DNA of 64,000 nt from JANXLS01 sp038227045 (GTDB lineage: Bacteria > Planctomycetota > SZUA-567 > H5-PLA8). Below are positions 43,233 through 51,434 of this stretch, piece after piece. Under the pieces are notes generated by a model. That model was not told the origin of the DNA, made no database searches, and saw only the letters and a program-made list of their open reading frames with translations. The stretch's first letter is position 1; every line of letters begins with the position of its first letter. Location of the stretch: the NCBI GenBank assembly GCA_038227045.1, contig JBBRQD010000001.1, forward strand, positions 148,511-212,510. The letters run 5' to 3'. A program made the position numbers and the translations under genes.

Positions 43233-44375
43233 CTAAATACTTTTCAACGCGTTGCGAGCGATGACGAGACGTTGAATCTCGCTCGTGCCTTCATACAGAG
43301 TCAACACGCGCGCGTCGCGGTACAGTCGTTCGACGCGATAGTCGCGGCTGTATCCGTATCCGCCGTGAACCTGCACGGCGCGGTACGCGGCGCGATTGGC
43401 GGCTTCGCTGGCGAAGAGTTTGGCCATCGCGGCTTTTTCGCTGAATGGTTCGCCGGATTGTTTGCGCGACGCGGTCAGCAGCGTCAAGCCGCGCGCGGCT
43501 TCGTAATCGACGGCGGTGTCGGCGATCATCCATTGAACGGCCTGAAAATCGGCGATAGGCTTTCCGAATGCCGTGCGCTCCTTTGCGTAGCGGATCATTT
43601 CGTCGTTGCAGGCCTGAACGATTCCTGTGCTGACGCTGGCGATGCCGATGCGCCCGGAATCCAGCGCGCTCAGCGCGATCTTGATCCCGGAGCCTTCCGG
43701 CCCGAGCAAATTCCCCGCTGGAATCTTGCAGTTGTCAAAGACCACCGGGCAGGCATGGCTGGCGCGCTGGCCCATTTTGGGCTCTGGCTTTCCGACCGTC
43801 AGTCCGCGCGCGCCTCCTTCTATTAGAAACGCACTGAAGCCTTTCGTGCGCTTCGCCGGATCGGTCACGGCTATCGCAAGAAACGTGCCCGCGTGCGATG
43901 CGTTGGTGATCCATACTTTTTCGCCGTTCAATACAAAATGATCGCCTTGTCGCGCGGCGCTCGTGCGGATGGCTTGAACGTCGGAGCCCGCGTGCGGCTC
44001 CGTCACCGCGAAGGCTCCAAGCCCTTCAATCGCGGCAAGCCGCGGCAGAAATCTGTTCTTCTGATCTTCCGTGCCCCACTGCGTCACGCATTCGGCCACG
44101 AGATTGTTGACGGAAAGAATGACCGCGGTGGATGCGTCCGCGCGGCCCAATTCCATCAAGGCCAGCGCGTAGCTGACCGCGTCCATGCCGGCCCCGCCAT
44201 GGGACGGCGGAATCATCATGCCGAGCAATCCGAGTTCGCCCAACTCGCGCACGGCATCGAGCGGAAACGCCTCCGTGGCGTCGTACTCGGCGGCTTTGGG
44301 CAGCAGCTTCTTTTCGGCAAACTCGCGCGCGGTATCGCGCACGGCTTCTTGTTCGGGAGTGAGGTTGAGGTCCAT
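43233..44375 (-). CDS. Acyl-CoA dehydrogenase
   Basis: 380 aa from the ATG at 44375 (MDLNLTPEQEAVRDTAREF), normal for the family. FAD enzyme catalysing alpha,beta-dehydrogenation of acyl-CoA in fatty acid or branched-chain amino acid breakdown. Signatures: AFAVTEPHAGSDVQAIRT (about residues 120-137), VLNGEKVWITNASHAGTFL, and the C-terminal VQVHGGYGYSRDYRVERLYRDARVLTLYEGTSEIQRL including the catalytic glutamate in YEGTSE. No strong ribosome-binding site. Chain-length specificity cannot be read. The neighbours are unrelated. Confidence 0.93.
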   Translation of the reverse strand: MDLNLTPEQEAVRDTAREFAEKKLLPKAAEYDATEAFPLDAVRELGELGLLGMMIPPSHGGAGMDAVSYALALMELGRADASTAVILSVNNLVAECVTQWGTEDQKNRFLPRLAAIEGLGAFAVTEPHAGSDVQAIRTSAARQGDHFVLNGEKVWITNASHAGTFLAIAVTDPAKRTKGFSAFLIEGGARGLTVGKPEPKMGQRASHACPVVFDNCKIPAGNLLGPEGSGIKIALSALDSGRIGIASVSTGIVQACNDEMIRYAKERTAFGKPIADFQAVQWMIADTAVDYEAARGLTLLTASRKQSGEPFSEKAAMAKLFASEAANRAAYRAVQVHGGYGYSRDYRVERLYRDARVLTLYEGTSEIQRLVIARNALKSI

Positions 44376-44431
44376 TGTTGTAGAGTAGGAGGGGTTGCCA
44401 GTCCGTCCAGTATCAATTCGTGCCACCCTCG

Positions 44432-45394
44432 CTAACTTGCCGGCGGTCTTAAATAATACATCCACAACGCCGCGACTTCGCGTCCGATCAGCAGCGGCAT
44501 TTTTGTGAGTGTGTAACTTTCGCGCGCTGGCACGGTCATCACCTCCATACCCAACCGCTGGCTTTCGAGTTTGATTCTCGGGAGATGATAAAAGTGGCTG
44601 ACCGCAAGCACGCGCTTCGCGCCGGACTTCGCGAAAATGGCGCGTGCGTTTTCCAAAGTAGCGCGTGTGTTCAGACCCTGGCGGTCGAGCACGATATCAT
44701 TTTCCGGCACGTCCCATTGAAGCGCCAGAGCGCGCATGACATCGGTTTCGTGCGCGGGGCCGTCGCCGGGCCCGCCGGAAAAAATGAGCGTTTTTACCAG
44801 TCCGCGCCGATGCAATTCGCACGCGGTCCGGACGCGATCTGCCAAAGCGGTTGAGGCACTGCCGTCGGCGTAGGCGCGCGCGCCGAAGACAATCGCGGCA
44901 TCCGCGGGGCGGCTATAATCTGTTTTCCCGAAGAAAAATATTTGGGCGAGCGGAAAGCCGATTAAACACAAGCACAACGCGGGAAGCGCAATCCTCCAAT
45001 TTATTTCGGGCGCTGGGAACCGGCCAAAATGAATATCGAACGCAATCCACGCAAACGCCGCCGCGCTCAATGCCGAGAGCGGAATCGGCCATGCCGTTTG
45101 AATCACGCCGCGATACACAAGAGCGTAATACGTCGCGCAATTCAATACGCAAACGGCGAGCAAGGCGATCGCCGCGCCAAGCGATGCGCCTTTCCGAGCT
45201 GCCGTCATCTCGGGGAATAGCGCGTAGGCGAGCAGCAGTCCGCAGGCACATGCAACGCACATTCGCGCCGCGCCGTCGGGCAGCCAGCGAAGATCGATCC
45301 ACCAACTATTGGCGTCCAATTCCGGGCGCACAAATCCGGCAATGGCGTTTGCCAGTCCAAAAATTGCGATGCAGGCGGCGGCGATGCGAGACAT
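44432..45394 (-). CDS. ElyC/SanA/YdcF-family (DUF218) membrane protein
   Basis: 320 aa. Five or so hydrophobic segments in residues 1-150 (AAACIAIFGLANAIAGF, MCVACACGLLLAYALF, LGAAIALLAVCVLNC, LSALSAAAFAWIAF, ALPALCLCLIGFPLAQ), then a DUF218 domain: ADAAIVFGARAYADGSAST, LIFSGGPGDGPAHETDVM, DRQGLNTRATLENARAIF, AVSHFYHLPRIKLESQRLG. Relatives act in envelope integrity or lipid-carrier and peptidoglycan metabolism. The order of DUF218 motifs is complete. ATG start; a family B repeat lies 39 bp upstream of it. Confidence 0.87.
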   Translation of the reverse strand: MSRIAAACIAIFGLANAIAGFVRPELDANSWWIDLRWLPDGAARMCVACACGLLLAYALFPEMTAARKGASLGAAIALLAVCVLNCATYYALVYRGVIQTAWPIPLSALSAAAFAWIAFDIHFGRFPAPEINWRIALPALCLCLIGFPLAQIFFFGKTDYSRPADAAIVFGARAYADGSASTALADRVRTACELHRRGLVKTLIFSGGPGDGPAHETDVMRALALQWDVPENDIVLDRQGLNTRATLENARAIFAKSGAKRVLAVSHFYHLPRIKLESQRLGMEVMTVPARESYTLTKMPLLIGREVAALWMYYLRPPAS

Positions 45395-45432
45395 GGGCGG
45401 ATGTGCCCCTTATATATGGTGGTCGCGAGAAA

Positions 45433-45478
45433 TTGTGGTGCGGGCTTCCAGCCTGCAGGCCGGAAACCTGCACCGCAA
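45433..45478. repeat. REP-like palindrome, family B variant copy
   Basis: 46 nt starting TTGTGGTGCGGGCTTCCAGC and ending CCTGCACCGCAA; the two central nucleotides of the 48-nt form are lacking and the right arm has substitutions. It is in the gap between the divergent ElyC-like gene and serS. Confidence 0.8.
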
Positions 45479-45544
45479 TACTCCGTATCGGCAGATTTCA
45501 GAGGAATATTGAACGCCACATTTCGCGATTAAACGGAGCGTCTC

Positions 45545-45573
45545 TTGACCGAAAACGATTTTTCGTATTTAAT
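45545..45573 (+). promoter_or_regulatory. Candidate sigma70-type promoter for serS
   Basis: TTGACC at 45545-45550, a 17-nt spacer, then TTTAAT at 45568-45573, about 92 nt upstream of the serS start codon. Box quality and spacing fit a housekeeping promoter. I see no T-box antiterminator signature in the leader. Confidence 0.4.
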
Positions 45574-45664
45574 TTGTGCCGCTTCGTTACATTCTATGTT
45601 CTCCGAGCGGCGAATTCGCGCACGGAATCGAACGGTTCCAGGACACTAAAGAGAGGATTCGCCC

Positions 45665-46996
45665 ATGCTTGATCCCAAGTTTGTGCTCGCCAACCCTGAC
45701 GTGGTCAAAAAGGCGATCGAGGACAAAAAGGCCGCGAACGAATTTACCGACGTCGACGAATTTCAAACGCTGGACGACCGCCGCAAAAAAGTGCTAGTGG
45801 AAGTCGAGACGCTGAAGGCCGAGAAAAATAAGATTTCGAAAGAAATCGGCGTGCTCATGGGCAAGCTCAAAGGCTCCATGACCTCCGGCAGCGACGACAT
45901 CAGCGCGGTCAACACCATCATCGCCGAGATGCAGAAGGTCTCGAAAGCGAAGGACGACCGCATCCGGGAACTGGATGGCGAACAGTCGAAACTCGAAGCG
46001 CGGCGCGACACCAAGCTCGCGTGGATTCCCAACGTCCCGCAGACGTCAGTCCCGGAGGGCAAGTCGTCGCTCGACAACCTGACGGTGCGGACGTGGGGCG
46101 ATCTACAGAGCTACGGATTTCCGTTGAAGCCGCATTACGAACTGGGCGAAACATTGAAGATTCTCGACACCGACCGCGGCGCGAAAATCTCTGGTTCGGG
46201 CTGGTATTTTTTGCGCGGCGATGGCGCGCGCATGGAACGGGCGCTAATTAGCTGGTTCCTTGATGTCCATCGCGAACGCAACGGTTACGAAGAGATTTTC
46301 CCGCCCTTTTTCGTCACGGAAAAAACGCTCTTCGCGTCGGGGCAATTTCCGAAATTCCAGGACCAGATGTATCACGCGCAAATCGACGACCTGTATGCGA
46401 TCCCCACCGCCGAAGTGCCGCTGACGGCGATGCATCGGGACGAGGTGTTCGAGGAGAAGGATCTGCCGCGCAAGTATGTCGCGTATTCGGCCTGTTTCCG
46501 GCGCGAAGCCGGGGCGGCGGGCGCGGACACGCGCGGCATTTTGCGCGTGCATCAGTTCAACAAATGCGAGATGCTGAAACTCGCCACGCCGGAGACCAGT
46601 TACACCGAACACGAATCGATGCTGGAGAACGCCGAATTTTTGTTGAAAGAACTAGGTCTGCAATACCGCGTGCTGCTGCTCTGCCGCGGCGATTTGAGTT
46701 TCTCCGCCGCGAAATGTTACGACCTGGAGGTTTACGCGCCGGCGGCGCAGAAGTGGCTGGAAGTATCGAGCGTATCGAATTTCGAAGACTATCAGGCGCG
46801 GCGCGCGAACCTGCGCTATCGCCCGACGGCAGGCGGCAAGCCGCAGTTCGTCCACACGCTGAACGGTTCGGGTCTGGCGCTACCGCGCGTCATGGTGGCG
46901 CTGTGGGAAGCCAATCAGACGCCTGACGGCGTGATTGTGATTCCGCCGGTGTTGCGGAAGTATATGGGCGGGCAGGAAGCGATTGTGCCGAAGTGA
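45665..46996 (+). CDS. serS: Seryl-tRNA synthetase
   Basis: 443 aa. Class II synthetase charging tRNA-Ser (and tRNA-Sec). The N-terminal coiled coil arm (residues about 30-110: KVLVEVETLKAEKNKISKEIG) is followed by the catalytic core with motif 2 YSACFRREAGAAGADTRGILRVHQF and motif 3 NGSGLALPRVMVALWEA near the C-terminus. ATG preceded by AGAGAGGATT, good. It heads an apparent operon with two small membrane proteins, the first starting 103 nt downstream. Confidence 0.96.
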   Translation: MLDPKFVLANPDVVKKAIEDKKAANEFTDVDEFQTLDDRRKKVLVEVETLKAEKNKISKEIGVLMGKLKGSMTSGSDDISAVNTIIAEMQKVSKAKDDRIRELDGEQSKLEARRDTKLAWIPNVPQTSVPEGKSSLDNLTVRTWGDLQSYGFPLKPHYELGETLKILDTDRGAKISGSGWYFLRGDGARMERALISWFLDVHRERNGYEEIFPPFFVTEKTLFASGQFPKFQDQMYHAQIDDLYAIPTAEVPLTAMHRDEVFEEKDLPRKYVAYSACFRREAGAAGADTRGILRVHQFNKCEMLKLATPETSYTEHESMLENAEFLLKELGLQYRVLLLCRGDLSFSAAKCYDLEVYAPAAQKWLEVSSVSNFEDYQARRANLRYRPTAGGKPQFVHTLNGSGLALPRVMVALWEANQTPDGVIVIPPVLRKYMGGQEAIVPK

Positions 46997-47002
46997 GTTT
47001 GT

Positions 47003-47032
47003 TTCTCGCAAAGACGCAAAGGCGCGAAGAGT
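47003..47032. repeat. 30-nt purine-rich repeat, copy 1
   Basis: TTCTCGCAAAGACGCAAAGG and onward to 47032. It matches copies at 54744, 57925 and 58955 (consensus CTCTCGCARAGRCGCRRAGR then CRCARAGAAC). Internally it has a 9-10-nt period of GCARAGRC. It starts 6 nt after the serS stop codon. Confidence 0.8.
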
Positions 47033-47099
47033 TTTCCAAGCGGGACGGAGCGTGTGCTTCGTTCTTTGCAAGCGGGACGCGGCATTTTGGAAAACCGCC

Positions 47100-47465
47100 A
47101 TGACGGAAAACAACGCCGATCTCGTTCGACGAGAACATACGATCTTAAACGTCTTGGCTGCGATCGAGTTCGGGTTGGTGGCGATTTTCTTCAGTTTGAA
47201 TCAGTACTATGGTCCTAAATATGAAAAGATTTTCAACGATTTGCGTGTAGATTTGCCGCTTACAACACGTCTGACGCTCCTTATTATTCGCCTCGGACCG
47301 GCAGTAGCGCTGGTTCTGCCTGGCTTATTCGCATTCGCGCTTTATCTACGATCCCGAAGATTCATTGTGCTTTTTATTCTATTTTTGTCCGTGACGCTAT
47401 GCCTTGAATCACTTTCAATATACATGCCGTTTCAAAAATTACAGGAAGCGTTGCGCAAATTATGA
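47100..47465 (+). CDS. Small membrane protein (121 aa)
   Basis: The ATG at 47100 follows TTTTGGAAAACCGCC and gives MTENNADLVRREHT; the longer frame upstream covers a repeat and is unlikely. Three hydrophobic segments are visible: about residues 15-32 (LNVLAAIEFGLVAIFF), 60-84 (LLIIRLGPAVALVLPGLFAF) and 87-107 (FIVLFILFLSVTLCLES). No family motif. The stop overlaps the next start as ATGA. Function unknown; the tight coupling to the next gene suggests a two-component membrane complex. Confidence 0.7.
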   Translation: MTENNADLVRREHTILNVLAAIEFGLVAIFFSLNQYYGPKYEKIFNDLRVDLPLTTRLTLLIIRLGPAVALVLPGLFAFALYLRSRRFIVLFILFLSVTLCLESLSIYMPFQKLQEALRKL

Positions 47466-47848
47466 CTACGAAAACAGAAATAGCTCCGACAATCTCCACT
47501 TCGCCGGCGAAAACCGGTGCGAAGTATCTCGGTCCTTGCGTGGTCGCGGCGCTGGTGTGGCTGGCGTTGTCGATCTACATGTTGTGGGTCGTGCCGGCGC
47601 AACTGGATATCCGCGAACAGCTTTTGAAGCCCAAACAATTGCAGGCGGCCCTCCCCGCCCCGCTGCAAGCGGCGCTGTTCATTCACAGCGTGTATGGCAC
47701 GGCGATCATCTCCATGCTTGGATTGCTCGGCTGTGGTCTTGCCTACGCGCGGCGCAATGCGAAACTGGCGAATTTGATGATTCTTCTTGGGGCGGTGTGT
47801 TTGGGCGCATTGGTGTGGACGGTGCTTGTTAGTTTGCCGAAGGCGTGA
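47462..47848 (+). CDS. Small membrane protein (128 aa)
   Basis: Start ATG overlaps the previous stop by 4 nt, so translation is coupled. Three hydrophobic segments: about 26-46 (LGPCVVAALVWLALSIYMLW), 69-92 (ALFIHSVYGTAIISMLGLLGC) and 100-121 (LANLMILLGAVCLGALVWTVL). No recognisable domain. With the preceding gene it forms a pair downstream of serS. A family A palindrome follows. Confidence 0.7.
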   Translation: MTTKTEIAPTISTSPAKTGAKYLGPCVVAALVWLALSIYMLWVVPAQLDIREQLLKPKQLQAALPAPLQAALFIHSVYGTAIISMLGLLGCGLAYARRNAKLANLMILLGAVCLGALVWTVLVSLPKA

Positions 47849-47863
47849 GGGCGGTATCGAACA

Positions 47864-47943
47864 CCAGAGCCGCACACGTTAGTAAGCGGCTTTTTTTGTA
47901 CCGTAACACGATCTTGGCCGCTTACTTACGTGCGCGGCTCTGG
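47864..47943. repeat. REP-like palindrome, family A copy 4
   Basis: CCAGAGCCGCACACGTTAGT at the left and TTACGTGCGCGGCTCTGG at the right, with GTAAGCGGC/GCCGCTTAC inside and an AT-rich loop of about 25 nt. It separates convergent genes; the right end is 2 nt from the lptB stop codon. Confidence 0.88.
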
Positions 47944-47945
47944 AA

Positions 47946-49343
47946 TCAGAAATCCAGCCGGAATTCGTGTCCCAGATATCTCGAGCGGGCTTCTTCGTTT
48001 GCTACGATGTCGCGGGGGTGGCCGTGGATCCAGATTTTTCCTTCGTCCATGATGTAGGTGCGGTCGGTGATGGTCAGCGTTTCGCGGACGTTGTGATCGG
48101 TGAGCAGGACGCCGACGCCGCGGGCTTTCAGATCCTTCAAGATGCCCTGGATTTCGGTCACCGTGATCGGATCGATGCCGGCGAAGGGTTCGTCGAAGAG
48201 CACGACGCGGGGGCGCAGGCTCATCGCGCGCGCGATTTCCAAGCGCCGGCGTTCGCCGCCTGACAATACTGAGGCCTGGCTGAGCCGCACCGTTGATAAG
48301 CCCAGCGATTCAATCAATTCTTCCATGCGCGCTTTGCGGAGTTTGCGGTTCGGCTCCTGGAGTTCCAGCACCGCCATCAGGTTTTCTTCGACGGTCAATT
48401 TCTGGAAGATGCTGGGCTGTTGAGCGAGGTAGCCGATCCCGCGATTGGCGCGCGCGTACATGGGCAGGCGCGTCACGTCGCGATTCTCGTATTTTACGTT
48501 TCCGCCGTCGGGGTGCAGCAGGCCGATGATCATGCGGAACGTCGTCGTTTTTCCCGCGCCGTTGCGCCCGAGCAGCCCGACGATTTCTCCCGCGCCCACT
48601 TCCACATCGACGCCACGCACGACCTGGCGCTTGCCGAACCATTTGACCAGTCCGCTAGCCACCAGCACGGGCTTGGGCGGAGCGACGGGCACTTCGTTCA
48701 GCACGGAACGCCAATTCGCACCCGATGGAGTGGGCGCTTTGACCCGTGCGTTTCCGGGCAGCACGGCGCTATCGATCACATGAACGCCCGATGGCGCCCC
48801 GAATGGAGAATCCGGGGCCGGCGCGAGCGTTTCAATTGGAGCAATCGGAACGGTGGACGAGATCGGAACTGCGGACGAGATCGGAACTGCGGACGCGATT
48901 GGAACGGCGGGCGCGACCGGAACGGTGGACTTGATCGGAACGGCGGGCGCGACAGGAACGGCGGGCGCGACAGGAACGGCGGGCGCGACTGGCGAGACTG
49001 GGGCGACCTCGCCAAAATCCGGAGAGGCTTCGCGGATTGTCTGCTCCAGAGCCTTCGGCGCGATATCTCTTCGAGTTGCCGTGAAATCAGACGCGTCGGG
49101 CGGCGGGACGAAATGCGTTGACTCGCCCGGCTTGCGGGGCGTGGCAGTCGCGGCCGCGTAGGCAATCAGATCGGGGGCGGCAAGTATTTGGGTCAACGCG
49201 CCCGGTCTGCTTGGCGCGCCGGAATCGTCTTTCATATAACCCAGGTCGGGATCGAACCTCGGCGCGGGCATGCGTTGGGTCTTTGCAGACTCATCGATGG
49301 GCGGGTTGTTTTGATCGGGCGGTTGCGGTTCGGTATTCGGCAT
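47946..49343 (-). CDS. lptB: LPS export ABC ATPase LptB with long N-terminal extension
   Basis: 465 aa, about twice the usual LptB (240 aa). The C-terminal 235 residues are a typical LptB: LVKWFGKRQVVRGVDVEVG, Walker A LLGRNGAGKTTTFRMIIGLL, GIGYLAQQPSIFQKLTVEEN, signature LSGGERRRLEIARAM, Walker B VLFDEPFAGIDPITVTEI, and the family end SRYLGHEFRLDF. LptB powers extraction of LPS from the inner membrane. The N-terminal 230 residues are Pro/Ala/Val-rich, including an (AP-VPV)n array from an 18-bp tandem repeat. ATG at 49343 or GTG at 49361 as start. It follows lepB closely (22 bp or less), so an operon. Confidence 0.88.
   Translation of the reverse strand: MPNTEPQPPDQNNPPIDESAKTQRMPAPRFDPDLGYMKDDSGAPSRPGALTQILAAPDLIAYAAATATPRKPGESTHFVPPPDASDFTATRRDIAPKALEQTIREASPDFGEVAPVSPVAPAVPVAPAVPVAPAVPIKSTVPVAPAVPIASAVPISSAVPISSTVPIAPIETLAPAPDSPFGAPSGVHVIDSAVLPGNARVKAPTPSGANWRSVLNEVPVAPPKPVLVASGLVKWFGKRQVVRGVDVEVGAGEIVGLLGRNGAGKTTTFRMIIGLLHPDGGNVKYENRDVTRLPMYARANRGIGYLAQQPSIFQKLTVEENLMAVLELQEPNRKLRKARMEELIESLGLSTVRLSQASVLSGGERRRLEIARAMSLRPRVVLFDEPFAGIDPITVTEIQGILKDLKARGVGVLLTDHNVRETLTITDRTYIMDEGKIWIHGHPRDIVANEEARSRYLGHEFRLDF
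48845..48999 (-). repeat. 18-bp tandem repeat array in lptB
   Basis: About eight to nine degenerate copies of an 18-bp unit (for example GGAACGGCGGGCGCGACA on the + strand) in frame with lptB; encoded as repeats such as VPVAPA and VPISSA. The period is a multiple of three, so copy-number change does not shift the frame. Confidence 0.85.
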
Positions 49344-49365
49344 TCTCTCTATTAGTTCCACGAGG

Positions 49366-51306
49366 CTATTTTATGAATTTCCAGCGCGACAGCGGCCAAC
49401 CGACGACCCACGCGCGGCCCATCAATCGTTCGCGCGGAACGAAACCCCAGACTCGGCCGTCCGACGACGAAGGCGAATTGTCGCCCATCATCAGGTACTC
49501 GCCTTCCTGAACTTTGATCACGAGATTATCGTCTTCGTCGAATTTGGCATTCTTCTGCGCCCGCCTGCTCATCATGTCGGTGTTCCTGCGATCCGAATAG
49601 CCTTGAAGAACCGTCGTGTAGTACAAATCGCGCGACACATTGAGTGCGGTAATATTTCCCTTCACTCCGGTCAAGCCAACGCGTGCAATGGTCTCGGCCG
49701 CGGAGTTCAATTTCATGGATAATGGATCCACGTCCAGTTCGCGGCGGTCGATTTCAGTGCCGTCCAGCACGGCGATTACCGTGCCATCGACGTAGGCGAG
49801 CGAGAGCGTGTAATCGCCGGGAGCCAGCGCGGGGGTTTGTTTCTGCACGAAATGCTGTCTGCCACCTTTGCCGTCTCCGAGTCCTTCGTTTGTATCCGCT
49901 TCGCCGCCGCCGGGAATGTTCCAGACCGCCCGTCGCAGCGTATTGCCGACTTCGAGATGCAGCGATCCCGAGGTTTCGACGTGGAGTTTCATATCGATCT
50001 TTAAATCGCCGACCAGGTATTGCCCGCCGTAGAAGAAGCGCGTCTGGCCGGCGCTTGAATCCTGCCGGCCTCGCAGCATGGTTTTATCGGAAAACGCGCC
50101 GATGCTGAGCGGGTACAAAATATGTTTGCAATTGGGGCATTGAACGCCTTCCCAAATGTTTGATACCACGGCTTCGATTTCTTCCCCGGTCGAATTCGGA
50201 TTGCGCCAGGAGATACCGTCCGGCGATTTGAGCGGCGGCAATTTGGACTGCGGGCAACTCACATGCGAGAACGGCCAGCGGCCCTGTTTCAAATAAATGT
50301 TCGAGATGGGAAATTTGAATTTCAAATCGACTGGCGCAACGCCGTTCAGTTCCAGCGCTTTTTCGACGAGTTTCGCGCCGGGTGCATCGTCTTCCGCGCC
50401 GGTCCACGGAAACGTCAGGTCGCGCAACTGTTGTTTGACGAGCGCTTCTTCGGCGGTGTTCTGCAATTCCGGATCGGAGAACCGCGGCTCGAAGGCCTTT
50501 GAGACTGGAAACCAGAGCGCGTCCTGAAGAGCTTCGCCGCGTTCCTTCCACTTTCGAATGATGTTGAACTTCTCGGTCTTTGGATCATACAAGAAAAGAT
50601 CGCCGCCCGAAATCATGATGCGCTCACCGGGCAATCCGGTGAGGCGCTTGATGTAATTGATATCCTGAATTTTGGCCGGGCTGTCGGACCAATCTGTATT
50701 GTATTCGAAGACCGGCACGTCGAAGCGCTTGGGTTCGGCCGCTATGGCGCTCTGACTCCACGCGTAGCTCATTCCTCCCAAGATCAGAACCAAAAAGATC
50801 AGCGCCCATTTCACGGCACCGTTGTCCGCTTTCAAGGAGGAGAAATTTCGGGCGTACCAATAAAGCGTGTGCAGAAATAAAAGCGCAAACAATCCAAGTC
50901 CCACCCAATCGAGCCACGGCTGATAGAAGTCGAAACGGAAACTCTTGACTACGACCATCGCAATCAAGAACACGCAGACGCCGAACGGAATCAGGTTGCG
51001 AACTTTTCCATGCCGCGCGTAATCCAAGGCCCACGAAAGACCCTGAAGGATCAAAACGAAAAAAGCGCCCGCGGCCAGGAGCGCCTGCCCGAACGACACG
51101 TACGCCAATTTATTGGTCAGGATGCGGTCGCCGAAATCTTCGTGACCGATCAGCGTTGGCTCCATGGAGCCGGATGGAATCTTAAACGGCTCGAGCAGAT
51201 AGATTCGTCCCAGCACGATAAACGCGACCATCAGCGCGAGCGATATCCAGGAATCGCCGAAACTCTTGCCGGGCGATTTGTTTTCCGTATTCGTTTCATC
51301 CGACAC
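49366..51306 (-). CDS. lepB: Signal peptidase I, expanded form
   Basis: 646 aa, twice the usual size. Membrane protease that removes signal peptides. Family boxes are in order: first TM (residues about 20-38), box B PSGSMEPTL (catalytic Ser47), box D YIKRLTGLPGER (catalytic Lys220), box E MMGDNSPSSSDGR near residue 603 and a VWGFVPRERLMG end. Two insertions interrupt the catalytic domain: four extra membrane helices (about 74-183) between boxes B and D, and about 370 residues between boxes D and E with a CPNCKHILYP zinc-like site and a beta-sandwich. It is transcribed first in the lepB-lptB pair. Confidence 0.92.
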   Translation of the reverse strand: MSDETNTENKSPGKSFGDSWISLALMVAFIVLGRIYLLEPFKIPSGSMEPTLIGHEDFGDRILTNKLAYVSFGQALLAAGAFFVLILQGLSWALDYARHGKVRNLIPFGVCVFLIAMVVVKSFRFDFYQPWLDWVGLGLFALLFLHTLYWYARNFSSLKADNGAVKWALIFLVLILGGMSYAWSQSAIAAEPKRFDVPVFEYNTDWSDSPAKIQDINYIKRLTGLPGERIMISGGDLFLYDPKTEKFNIIRKWKERGEALQDALWFPVSKAFEPRFSDPELQNTAEEALVKQQLRDLTFPWTGAEDDAPGAKLVEKALELNGVAPVDLKFKFPISNIYLKQGRWPFSHVSCPQSKLPPLKSPDGISWRNPNSTGEEIEAVVSNIWEGVQCPNCKHILYPLSIGAFSDKTMLRGRQDSSAGQTRFFYGGQYLVGDLKIDMKLHVETSGSLHLEVGNTLRRAVWNIPGGGEADTNEGLGDGKGGRQHFVQKQTPALAPGDYTLSLAYVDGTVIAVLDGTEIDRRELDVDPLSMKLNSAAETIARVGLTGVKGNITALNVSRDLYYTTVLQGYSDRRNTDMMSRRAQKNAKFDEDDNLVIKVQEGEYLMMGDNSPSSSDGRVWGFVPRERLMGRAWVVGWPLSRWKFIK

Positions 51307-51434
51307 GTGTGCGAGGCCCCTTTATTGATGTCATTCAAAAGCGCAATAGTTTATCCGGTGAGGCGCGCAAGGAAAACGATTTTGCGAAACGATGCCGTTG
51401 CCCTTTCCCCACGGGGGAGGGGAAGAATCACGCC

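Noticed and set aside
45580..45664. T-box or serine riboswitch leader for serS
   Set aside because: No specifier-loop or antiterminator sequence recognisable, and T-boxes are essentially absent from PVC-type Gram-negative genomes.
48845..48999. CRISPR-like array
   Set aside because: The 18-bp units are contiguous with no spacers and are in frame with lptB, so a coding tandem repeat.
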